From Bufo bufo (Eukaryota; Chordata; Amphibia; Anura; Bufonidae): a DNA stretch of 64,000 nt. This document shows positions 53,696 to 62,720 of the stretch, in pieces (positions within the stretch are counted from its first letter, which is position 1; each line of letters opens with the position of its first letter). Below the pieces are notes generated by a model, which was given only the letters and a program-made list of their open reading frames with translations, made no database searches and had not been told where the DNA came from. The DNA is taken from contig NC_053398.1 of the NCBI RefSeq assembly GCF_905171765.1, forward strand, positions 47,026,323 to 47,090,322, read 5' to 3'. The position numbers were made by a program, and so were the translations under genes.

Positions 53696-54655
53696 CAGTA
53701 CTGTGCAAAGGTTTTAGGCAGGTGTGCGCAAAAATGCTGCAAAGTAAGTGCTTTCAAAAACAGAAGTGTTAATAGTTTATTTTATCAGTTAACTAAAAGC
53801 AAAGTGAAATAACAAGAGAGAAATCTAAAATCAGATCAATATTTGGTGTGGGCATCCTTTGCCTTCAAAACAGCATCCGTTCTTCTACGTATACTTGTTT
53901 TTGAAGGAACTCTGCTGGGAGGTTGTTCCAAATATCTTGAAGAACTAATCACAGATTTTCTGTGGATGTAGGCTTGCTCAAATCCTTCTGTCTCTTCATG
54001 TAATCCTAGACAGGCTGGATGATGTTGAGATCAGGGCTCTGGAAGCCATATCATCACTTCCAGGACGTCTTGTTCTTCTTTACGTTGAAGGTAGTTCTTA
54101 AAGAGGACCTTTCACCTGGAAAAACAGGTGAACGAAGTATCCTGACATATACAGCAGCGCCCAGGGATCTCACTGCACTTACTATTATCCCTGGGCGCCG
54201 CTCCGTTCTCCCGTTATGTCCTCCGGTATCTTCTCTCACTAACTTATAGTAGGCGGAGTCTGCCCTTGTCCTGTGGGCGTCTCCTTCTCCTAGGCTGTAG
54301 CGCTGGCCAATCGCAGCGCACAGCTCACAGCCTGGGAGAAAAAAAACTCCCAGGCTGTGAGCTCTACACTGCCATTGGCCAGTGCTGCAGCCTAGGAGAA
54401 GGAGACGCCCACAGGACAAGGGCAGACACCGCCTACTATAAGTTAGTGAGAGAAGATACCGGAGGACATAGCGGGAGAACGGAGCGGCGCCCGGGGATAA
54501 CAGTAAGTGCAGTGAGATCCCTGGGCGCCGCTGTATATGTCAGGATACTTCGTTCACAATGTTTTTCCAGGTGAAAGGTCTTCTTTAATGACATTGGCTG
54601 TATGGTTGGGGTCGTTGTCCTGCTGCCGAATAAATTTGAAGACAAACCCAAGCGA
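53696..54655 (-). mobile_element. Tc1/mariner F, minus-strand piece
   Basis: Starts after a TA at 53694-53695 with the tip CAGTACTGTGCAAAGGTTTT. On the minus strand it holds the 3' part of a transposase gene: CAGGACAACGACCCC (second catalytic D) near 54620, then SPDLN-type sequence near 54035 and the C-terminus to 53840. A MITE at 54098-54588 splits it. No 5' part in this orientation. Confidence 0.75.
54098..54588. mobile_element. TTAA-flanked foldback MITE, family 1
   Basis: 491 bp with TTAA at 54098-54101 and 54585-54588; ends AAAGAGGACCTTTCACCTGG and CCAGGTGAAAGGTCTTCTTT. The arms pair over almost the whole length around an AAAAAAA loop near 54341-54347. Related to 60526-60975. Confidence 0.9.
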
Positions 54656-55140
54656 CTCAACTATGCAAGAAAATAGAGGAACTGGGGTACAGAAAAATGG
54701 CAGCAGGTTGTCTGAACCGACGAGTCAAAATATTTTGGCTGTAACACAAGGCAGTTTGTTGGTAGTAGGGCTGGGAAAAATGACTGCCTGCAGGCAACAG
54801 TGAAAAATGGTGGAGGTTCCTTGCAGGATTGGGGCAGCATTCCAGCAAAAAGAGTTGGGGATTTGGCCATGATTGATGGTGTCCCTCAATGTTGAGAAAT
54901 ACAGGCAGATACTTGCCCATCATGCAATACCAAGAAAAAGGTGTCTGATTGTCTCAAGATGTATTCTGCAGCAGGACAACGACCCCAGACATCCAGCCAT
55001 GGTCATTAAGAACTATCTTAAATGAAAAGAATAACAAGGACTCCTGAAAGTGATCATATGGCCCCCACAGAGCCCTGATCTCAACATTATCGAGTCTGTC
55101 TGGGATTACATGAAGAGACAGAAGGAAGTCCACTGACAAG
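54656..55140 (+). pseudogene. Tc1/mariner F, plus-strand transposase piece
   Basis: In plus orientation: TDESKYF-like sequence near 54718-54740 in a shifted frame, GGGSLQDWGSIP, LQQDNDPRHPA near 54970-55005, and QSPDLNIIESVWDYMKRQKE near 55068-55128. It repeats, on the opposite strand, the region also present at 53840-54650. No downstream inverted repeat was found. Frameshifted. Confidence 0.72.
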
Positions 55141-55498
55141 CACAACAACAGGGGTCAGACGCTTTCCCTTTTCAATGGAGCAGTGGTCACACATTTGCAC
55201 TACCACTGCATTCACAGTCTATGGAACTGCAGGAGATAGCAGTCTCATAGAGTTGAATGGAGCGGCAGTGAGCATGCTGGACTCTAGTCGATTCAAACAA
55301 AGGAACATAGGGCTCCTGTTCTCGTGAGAGGATATGGGATAACCGCTTCAAATTCATTACAGGGACATTTATTTGCCTATCAACATAGCTGTTTTATGTT
55401 CCCAAAGTTCCTGGAAAGGGCACCATTTACAAGGCGTGCGGATGAGATCATCAGAACCAAATTTGCTATACAGTTTTGCATCTCCTTTCCAAACCCAC

Positions 55499-55627
55499 CT
55501 TCTGCACTGCTTTACGCAGGATCTCTTTGTATTCATCCTTTGTGATTTCCCTCTTCTGGTAAAATGGTTTTATGGCCAGTTTGACCTCCTCCACCGCTCT
55601 CTCCTGCATATGAAGTTTCTTCATGTA
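55499..55627 (-). CDS. phrf1: PHRF1-like penultimate coding exon
   Basis: Exactly 43 codons, phase 0 at both ends: [43 protein letters not shown]. Acceptor ttctcag|TAC, donor AAG|GTGGGT. This alpha-helical block is the most conserved part of the PHRF1 C-terminus and joins in frame to ICHSKSG in the next exon. In PHRF1 this region lies after the SRI-like/CTD-binding section; the exact partner here is inferred from the family. Confidence 0.95.
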
Positions 55628-55962
55628 CTGAGAAGGAAGAACATGGCACACGAGTTCAGTGGTGAATAACAGCATCTTGGGAAGTGGAACCCTAGACATC
55701 CTAAATTGTTGAATCCTAAAAACAATTAGCAATATGTATGAATGGGGAGTACTGATGTGTGGGTTCACGCAAACCCACATAAGGCTGTATTACACCATGT
55801 ATTTACACTATAAAAAGAGATGTCTTCTATGGACACGTCATGATTCTTAACTGAAGATACTCCCAGGTTCTCTGCGTCTTCAAAACCTCATTATGATATA
55901 TCTGTAGACGTGCAATAATAAAAATGCAGGACTGCATTCTGGCAAACACACTTCCGTATTAC

Positions 55963-56027
55963 CTCTTCATTCTTTGCTTTTTCAGCTTTTTCTGCTTTTT
56001 TTAGTTTTGATTTTCCTTTTTTTTCAC
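55963..56027 (-). CDS. phrf1: PHRF1-like lysine-rich exon
   Basis: 65 bp encoding EKKGKSKLKKAEKAEKAKNEE after a split glycine codon: the upstream exon ends with G and this one starts with GT. Acceptor catctctag|GT, donor GAG|GTAATA. Phase 2 at entry and 0 at exit, which fits both neighbours. A basic linker of this sort precedes the YMKKLHMQ helix in PHRF1. The exon is small, so it rests on phase and context. Confidence 0.85.
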
Positions 56028-56515
56028 CTAGAGATGAAAAGCATAACAAAGATCAGAACAGCATCATTTATTGACTACTGTGATGTCCAATGATGTTCAC
56101 AAGACAAACTGCTGACCTGCAGCCCAACGCATGGCACCATGTATGCTACTGAGTACATATGGAATGGCAGTACTACTCCCCACATGAGCAGGGGTCTTGT
56201 CAGATAATAAGCAGTTCAAAAATGGACCTACATACACTATGTGAAGAGAGAAGTGTCGGTCCAGCAGCAGGGAATGGTTTAAAGGCTTTATTATTAAATC
56301 ATGCTTTCAAATTAAAAAAATTAATTGATGTTTTTCTAGTCTTCCATGTCACTATCTATATTAAAAAAGAATCCTGACGGCCTACTTATTTCGCACTGAT
56401 CTACTTCTGTTCAAATCTCAGCAGTCATCTGGCAGGATAACAAGAAGGCTAATGGAAGGCAACATGCTCACCTGATAGTTGCCATGCTGCCTTAAAGGGG
56501 TTGTCCTGCCATATA

Positions 56516-58080
56516 CACCCTGTACAGAATTATTAGGCAAATGAGTATTTTGACCACATCATCCTCTTTATGCATGTTGTCTTACTCCAAGCTGTATAGG
56601 CTCGAAAGCCTACTACCAATTAAGCATATTAGGTGATGTGCATCTCTGTAATGAGAAGGGGTGTGGTCTAATGACATCAACACCCTATATTAGGTGTGCG
56701 TAATTATTAGGCAACTTCCTTTCCTTTGGCAAAATGGGTCAAAAGAAGGACTTGACAGGCTCAGAAAAGTCAAAAATAGTGAGATATCTTGCAGAGGGAT
56801 GCAGCACTCTTAAAATGGCAAAGCTTCTGAAGCGTGATCATCGAACAATCAAGCGTTTCATTCAAAATAGTCAACAGGGTCGCAAGAAGCATGTGGAAAA
56901 ACCAAGGCGCAAAATAACTGCCCATGAACTGAGAAAAGTCAAGCGTGCAGCTGCCAAGATGCCACTTGCCACCAGTTTGGCCATATTTCAGAGCTGCAAC
57001 ATCACTGGAGTGCCCAAAAGCACAAGGTGTGCAATACTCAGAGACATGGCCAAGGTAAGAAAGGCTGAAAGACGACCACCACTGAACAAGACACACAAGC
57101 TGAAACGTCAAGACTGGGCCAAGAAATATCTCAAGACTGATTTTTCTAAGGTTTTATGGACTGATGAAATGAGAGTGAGTCTTGATGGGCCAGATGGATG
57201 GGCCCGTGGCTGGATTGGTAAAGGGCAGAGAGCTCCAGTCCGACTCAGACGCCAGCAAGGTGGAGGTGGAGTACTGGTTTGGGCTGGTATCATCAAAGAT
57301 GAGCTTGTGGGGCCTTTTCGGGTTGAGGATGGAGTCAAGCTCAACTCCCAGTCCTACTGCCAGTTTCTGGAAGACACCTTCTTCAAGCAGTGGTACAGGA
57401 AGAAGTCTGCATCCTTCAAGAAAAACATGATTTTCATGCAGAACAATGCTCCATCACACGCGTCCAAGTACTCCACAGCGTGGCAGGCAAGAAAGGGTAT
57501 AAAAGTAGAAAATCTAATGACATGGCCTCCTTGTTCACCTGATCTGAACCCCATTGAGAACCTGTGGTCCATCATCAAATGTGAGATTTACAAGGAGGGA
57601 AAACAGTACACCTCTCTGAACAGTGTCTGGGAGGCTGTGGTTGCTGCTGCACGCAATGTTGATGGTGAACAGATCAAAACACTGACAGAATCCATGGATG
57701 GCAGGCTTTTGAGTGTCCTTGCAAAGAAAGGTGGCTATATTGGTCACTGATTTGTTTTTGTTTTGTTTTGTTTTTGAATGTCAGAAATGTATATTTGTGA
57801 ATGTTGAGATGTTATATTGGTTTCACTGGTAAAAATAAATAATTGAAATGGGTATATATTTGTTTTTTGTTAAGTTGCCTAATAATTATGCACAGTAATA
57901 GTCACCTGCACACACAGATATCCCCCTAAAATAGCTAAAACTAAAAACAAACTAAAAACTACTTCCAAAAATATTCAGCTTTGATATTAATGAGTTTTTT
58001 GGGTTCATTGAGAACATAGTTGTTCAATAATAAAATTAATCCTCAAAAATACAACTTGCCTAATAATTCTGCACTCCCTG
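56516..58080 (+). mobile_element. Tc1/mariner transposon E
   Basis: 1565 bp between TA at 56514-56515 and 58081-58082. Ends CACCCTGTACAGAATTATTA and, inverted, CAGGGAGTGCAGAATTATTA, with further gcctaataatt repeats about 185 bp inside both ends. It carries one uninterrupted transposase ORF on the strand opposite to PHRF1. Confidence 0.93.
56734..57750 (+). CDS. Tc1 transposase E, full-length ORF with D-to-N change
   Basis: 338 residues without a stop, the usual length of Tc1 transposases. N-terminal helix-turn-helix units at ~15-45 (TLKMAKLLKRDHRTIKRFI) and ~65-110, with a basic GRKKHVEKPRRK hook between. The catalytic half has LWTDEMRVSL (D144), FMQNNAPSHAS and SPDLNPIENLW (E275). At the second catalytic position, normally QDN, this copy reads QNN (N237). 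I count 37 residues between that site and E275, the spacing of a DD37E group. So the frame is intact but the enzyme is predicted inactive. Terminal sequence KKGGYIGH and TGA. It lies in a PHRF1 intron. The start ATG at 56734 fits the MGQKKDLT beginning. Confidence 0.93.
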   Translation: MGQKKDLTGSEKSKIVRYLAEGCSTLKMAKLLKRDHRTIKRFIQNSQQGRKKHVEKPRRKITAHELRKVKRAAAKMPLATSLAIFQSCNITGVPKSTRCAILRDMAKVRKAERRPPLNKTHKLKRQDWAKKYLKTDFSKVLWTDEMRVSLDGPDGWARGWIGKGQRAPVRLRRQQGGGGVLVWAGIIKDELVGPFRVEDGVKLNSQSYCQFLEDTFFKQWYRKKSASFKKNMIFMQNNAPSHASKYSTAWQARKGIKVENLMTWPPCSPDLNPIENLWSIIKCEIYKEGKQYTSLNSVWEAVVAAARNVDGEQIKTLTESMDGRLLSVLAKKGGYIGH

Positions 58081-58489
58081 TATATTGATGACTTATCGTC
58101 AGGATAGGTCATCGGTATCTGATCGGCGGGGTCAGACACTTGGCACCCCCGCTGATCTGCTATTTGAAGAGGCGCCGCTTCCTGGTCATTACACTACGCA
58201 TTGTCTTGTCTGTAGCGGTGGTGCAGTGTAATCACAAGTACTCACTACATTCAAGTGAATAGAGCGAGTACTTGTCATTACACTGCACTTCCGAGACGAT
58301 GTGTAGTGTAATGAACAAGAAGCAGCGCTCACATGGAGCGCCGCCACCTCTTCAAACAGCAGGCCGGCAAAGGTGCCGGACCCTCGATCAGATATTGATG
58401 AACTAACCTGAAGATAGGTCATTAATATAAAGGGCAAGACAACCCCTTTAGGAAATGGAAATGAAGATACAAAAAATGTGGACTCTCAC

Positions 58490-58667
58490 CTGTGCTTGCT
58501 GCCTGCATCTTGGGTTCATTTGCTGTAGCCAGACTGCCAGGTTTTGGTGTCTGGCTGGGCATGGTTCTGCTGCTCTGAAGTACAATGGGCACTGTGGGCT
58601 CACTCACAGGGGCGTAAGGGGGAAAGATTGGTGGAAGTGGTAATAGAGGCAAGGTCTGAGGGAACAC
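58490..58667 (-). CDS. phrf1: PHRF1-like proline-rich exon
   Basis: 178 bp giving VFPQTLPLLPLPPIFPPYAP, VSEPTVPIVLQSSRTMPSQT, PKPGSLATANEPKMQAASTG (last codon split). Acceptor ttattcaacag|GTG, donor ACAG|GTGAGA. PQTLPLLP and APYAPVSEPTV-type strings are a hallmark of the PHRF1 C-terminal region before the helical block. Ends in phase 1, which matches the next exon. The RING and PHD fingers and the long RS-rich exon must lie upstream, beyond position 58667 and probably beyond the window, since no further PHRF1 coding was recognised to 63964. Confidence 0.9.
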
Positions 58668-59273
58668 CTGTTGAATAAAATTAAGATCTGTTATGGGAAA
58701 ATTGAAAATTAAATGTCCAGCCACCAAGAGGTTTGCGGCACGTGGAGGTGGGTCTTCTCTCTTCTAGGGTTCTCTGTCTTCCCACTTGCAGAACGTGTGC
58801 AGCTAATCTGCCTACAGAAACCCTAGAATTTTCTGATATACATACATATAAAATTTCTGCAAAATGCCTCCCACACACATAACTATGACTTCTGCCACTC
58901 GGGTATGAATGTCCAGGTAGGGGCCCTAAAGAGCATGTACATCTGTCTCTACGAAGGAGCATCTCTAAAGCTGGCCATGCACATAAGATTAGGATGGGCC
59001 AGAATACAGCTGATCAACCGTATGTCAGGTCTTGCATATAATGTGCTTGCGCAAAGTGGTCATACATGTTCCTTCAGCCAACAACAGGTGAAGAATTCCA
59101 ATATGACAGATCATACTTTCAACACACAGAGGAATTCCTCGCCCACTGCAAATGATCTTATAACTTTAGAATGATGGTTGGCTAAAACTGCCAATTTCAC
59201 CGTTTTTTAGGCAACTCTTACCTTACACGTAACAGGTTAATGTGTAATGCCTGAGAAAGGACAGATACAATCC
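58668..59273 (-). other. PHRF1 intron (upstream side)
   Basis: No exon, repeat boundary or RNA gene recognised. Confidence 0.5.
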
Positions 59274-59719
59274 TGAAAGAGGACCGGTCACCATTCCTGA
59301 CATGCCTGTTTTAATAGCTTCATGCATTCCCAATGTAATAACAATTCTGGAACATCTCTTCTTCCAGCTCTATGTTGTAACATTCCTTTATTTCTACTAG
59401 AAGTTATGAATAAATTGCTAGCAGCCTGCAGTAAGGGTACAGAGGGGCGGTAATAAGTTAGGGGGTGTGTACTTGCACAGACTCACTCTATCCAATCAGT
59501 GCTGACATTTTCAGACTGTGCAGGTACCCCCCCCAACTTGTTACCGCCCCTCTGTACCCTTACTGCAGACTGCTAGCAATTCATTCATAACTTCTGGTAG
59601 AAATAATAAAGGAATGGCACAGCATAAGTGATACAAATAGATGCTCTGGAATTATTACATGGGGAATGCATGAAGCCATTAAAACAGACATGTCAGGAGT
59701 GGTGAAAGGTCCTCTTGAA
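59274..59719. mobile_element. foldback MITE flanked by TGAA
   Basis: 446 bp. Ends AAAGAGGACCGGTCACCATT and AGTGGTGAAAGGTCCTCTT, and the arms pair over most of the length (ctgcagtaagggtacagagg / cctctgtacccttactgcag). Flanks read TGAA at both ends, where the related elements have TTAA. Confidence 0.88.
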
Positions 59720-60227
59720 ATTCGCCACATTTATACAGTGATAATAAATAGATTAAACCTGCCATTGAAGTATCTGGACTCCGCTGCGATAGCAGCATGA
59801 TATCAGTCTATTTTTGGGTTCTCTCTGCTGAACTTGGGGGTTCTAGGGGTCTCATGACGTTAGTCCTATTCATACAGGCTATGGATCAATTTACATTAAT
59901 TTAAATATAGCATTTAAACAGGTTTTTCCAGGACATAAATATTGATAACCTGTCCTAAAAATAGGTCATCAATATCAGATTGGTGGGGCTCTGACTCCCG
60001 GCAGCCCCACCCCCAATCAGCTGTTGAAAGGGGCTGCGGTGATTGGGCTGTGACGTCATGACCATCAGTCACATGGTCTTTCTGCATCTTAGTCCCAATT
60101 AAGTGAATGGGATTGAGCTGCAATACAATGTATGGCAGTGTACTTTGTATACTAAGAGGCCTTCCAACAGCTGATTGGCGGGAGTGCCCGGAGCTGGACC
60201 TGCACTGATTTGATACTGATGACTAGG
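59720..60227. other. half MITE (ggttttccagg family) and unassigned sequence
   Basis: 59930-60225 has ggtttttccaggacataaat, ataggtcatcaatatcagat and an inner partial inverted repeat, like the copies at 50902 and 51324. The right end is taken over by the next element. Confidence 0.5.
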
Positions 60228-60503
60228 GATGAGCAAATTTACTTCGGATGAAACTTCCAAAGTCGATTCGCATAATACTTCGTTTAAATACTGGACTGAA
60301 AAATGTTTTTTTACAGTTGAAATTGATTTATGACGTTATTATGCAAAGTCTCGTGAGACTTTGCGAAGTAATAACTTTGTCTCATAGGAGCCAATACATT
60401 CTAATACTGTACGAAGCACTCGCTCCGTACAGTATTCAAACGAAGTATTATGCGAATGGACTTCGGATGTTTCATTCTAAGTCGATTCGCTTATCCCTAC
60501 TGA
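60228..60503. mobile_element. palindromic gatgagcgaat MITE, complete
   Basis: Ends ctagggatgagcaaatttac and, inverted, cagtagggataagcgaatcg. The arms share attcgcataatacttcgttt and aaagttattacttcgcaaag-type sequence. Related fragments lie at 15150, 18110, 21629 and 49606. Confidence 0.8.
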
Positions 60504-60525
60504 TGACCAATCCCAACAACAATAC

Positions 60526-60975
60526 TTAAAGAGGACCTTTCACCAGAATAAAGTATCTAAACTGACTATACAGACATGGAGAGCGGCGCCCAGGGATCCC
60601 CCTGCACTTACTGTTATCCCCGGGAGCCGCTCCGTTCTCCGGTTATAGCCTCCGGTATATTCATAGTTAGGCTCCACCCAGTGGAACCTGCCGCGGTCTC
60701 CTTCTCCTATGCTGTAGCGCTGGCCAATCGCAGCGCTCAGCTCATAGCCTGGCTATGAGCTGAGTGCTGCGATTGGCCATCGCTACAGCATAGGAGAAAG
60801 AGACGCCGGCAGGTTCCCCTGGGTGGAGCCTAACTATGAATATACCGGAGGCTATAGCGGGAGAACGGAGCGGCGCCCAGGTATAACAGTAAGTGCAGGG
60901 GGATCCCTGGGCGCCGCTCTCCATGTCTGTATAGTCAGTTTAGATACTTTATTCTGGTGAAAGGTCCTCTTTAAG
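60526..60975. mobile_element. TTAA-flanked foldback MITE, family 1
   Basis: 450 bp between TTAA at 60526-60529 and 60972-60975. The two halves are almost exact reverse complements around 60750 (tcatagcctggctatga). Mirrored ORFs starting MESGAQGSPCTYCY on both strands are a consequence of the palindrome. Confidence 0.92.
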
Positions 60976-61300
60976 CTTCCTGTGCAGTAGTCACCCTACA
61001 CTTGTATATTAAAAAAAAAAACAAGGAGCAGAATTATTAGCAGATATTTTTTTCTTTACATTTAACTCATTAAAGGTTTAATCCAAGACTTAAAAAGACC
61101 TCATAGAGCGGGCAACCTGTGGTGGGGGTTCATATTTGCCTGGTACCCACCACTGGGTTCTAGCTCCATTGTTCCCCATCCGTCTTAGCAGCTCTGCGAT
61201 GCTCATTCTGTTGATGGACACCACATGGCCGCTGCAGCCAGACACGGGCTGTAGCGGTGACCTGTCACACATGCAGCACATCAAAGGATTACCTGAATCC
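60976..61300. other. unassigned
   Basis: An A11 run near 61011 and no recognised gene. Confidence 0.35.
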
Positions 61301-61920
61301 TAGTCAACTGACTCTCTCCAGAAAGTGGCTTTGGAAGTTTTCGAGGAGTTAATTGGCGAGGCTGCAGCTCGGGAAGTAATCATTGAAAGGGTACTCTTAG
61401 ACCCAAACCATCGACCTCTGACCCACCAAGAGACGCGATATGTGGCCTGCTCTCTTTTGTAGACACTGCAAAGATCTTAAATGCCGCAAGGGAGAAATCC
61501 CTGGTGTTATTTGCTGTATCAGAGTTGGCATTATACCAAGATGTAGCCCCATCTATCCTTGCCAAGCGGAGAATACTCCGACCTTTACTTGAGCAACTGC
61601 GCCAGAAGAATATCACCTATTCATGGCTATACCCGTTCGGACTCTCCATATTGCATAATGGGAAACAAATACGTATACATGTTCCTGGAGATCTTACCAA
61701 AGCTTGGTCACTTCTTGACATGGAGCCGCTTGAGATTCCTTCTTGGTTGCCGGCTGATACCACCATCACTATGCTGCCGATGCAAGAACCCTGGCTGCCG
61801 ACAACCAGGAACAAGCGAGAGCGCCAGGGACAGAAGACGCCACAGGACTCACCAGATCCAACAGAAAACAGTAGTTTTTTTTCTTCTTTTTATGTTCTTG
61901 CAGGTACCTTATACTGATAT
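61300..61920 (+). pseudogene. L1-clade ORF1 C-terminal fragment
   Basis: The open part (61504-61917) has LALYQDVAPSILAKRRILRP, LLEQLRQKNITYSWLYPFGL and HNGKQIRIHVPGDLTKAW, the C-terminal RNA-binding domain of an L1 ORF1p. Upstream, in another frame, FEELIGEAAAREVIIERVLL and RPLTHQETRYVACSLL give the preceding RRM end. It is a different subfamily from the L1 at 21684-27416, with no ORF2 behind it. Confidence 0.8.
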
Positions 61921-62400
61921 AGCCCAATGTGGGCTGTAGGTCGCTCGGTTCCCATTTTACACCAAAACGACCGCACAGTTCCTATATTGTTACTCGTTGG
62001 GCCGCATTTCGTTAACATAGTTCACTCTATATACAATATATGCTCTAAAATGGAGCAATCTAAAAATGTTTTCTTTTATCCTTCACTCTGTTCTATGACA
62101 TTTGATGTTTTTTCTTTCTCCGGCTTTTAGTGCTGTTTGAAGGAACTGACGTCACTAGCCTGTGGCGGGATAGTCCACACTACACAATCGGGTGGACAAT
62201 GTGCAACTCCTTCCTTCATTGGTGAGTGTGGGCTCACTAGCCCCAGAGGGAACCTCCCTATTAAGTAACTTATCTGCTCCATGCTCACCCGATTGTCAGG
62301 TATTTGAATTGACCATGTTTGCCATGTTTTACATGTTGTTACGTGTTTTTTTATTTCTCTTAGGATGTGACACTAGACATAAACTAGACATAAAACACTA
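61921..62400. other. unassigned
   Basis: Contains cctgtggcgggatagtccac and caatcgggtggacaatg with partial inverted copies; no gene. Confidence 0.3.
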
Positions 62401-62720
62401 GACACTAGACATAAAAAGTGTTGGCTCCTCCGCGTTGGGCTATACCCTCTCCACAGGCACTAGGCAGATCAGTTTGTACCAAAAGCAGTAGGAGAGAAAA
62501 GAAAGGCAAGGAACCAACAACTCCCGTACAGGGGAAAGATCAAGAGACCAGGCCGGAGAAGCGAAAGTAAAGAAGAAAAAAAAAATAGGGTGGGATCTGT
62601 GTCCCCCAATGCCTACTACGAGAAAAGGATTTTACGGAGAGTACAAAAAATCCAATCTTCTCGTGCATGGCATTGGGGGACACCGCACCATGGGACGTCC
62701 CAAAGCAGTCCCTGAGGGTG
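62400..62720. repeat. DIRS-type terminal repeats
   Basis: aaaagtgttggctcctccgc and gggctataccctctccacag match 36088-36130, tgtgtcccccaatgcctac and cattgggggacaccgcacca match the 36280-36375 unit, and gaccaggccg-type flanks follow. It is the same family of DIRS end as at 36020-36420. Confidence 0.7.

Larger units (their letters stand above)
53655..55498 (-). other. PHRF1 last intron, filled by Tc1 and MITE
   Basis: 1844 bp between donor AAG|GTGGGT and acceptor ctgcag. Most of it is the inverted Tc1 pieces and the MITE listed separately; 55141-55498 shows nothing else. Confidence 0.8.
56495..58449. mobile_element. MITE split by Tc1 E (PHRF1 intron)
   Basis: Left end aaaggggttgtcctgccat at 56495 and right end gcaagacaacccctttagg at about 58434-58452 are inverted partners. 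The interior tgatgacttatcgtcaggat to cctgaagataggtcatta also pairs. A Tc1 at 56516-58080 lies near its left end. Confidence 0.75.

Noticed and set aside
54054..54660. Mirrored ORFs MSCGRLLLLGCS on both strands
   Set aside because: Result of the foldback MITE at 54098-54588.
60576..60924. Mirrored 60-codon ORFs with the same start on opposite strands
   Set aside because: Result of the foldback palindrome at 60526-60975.
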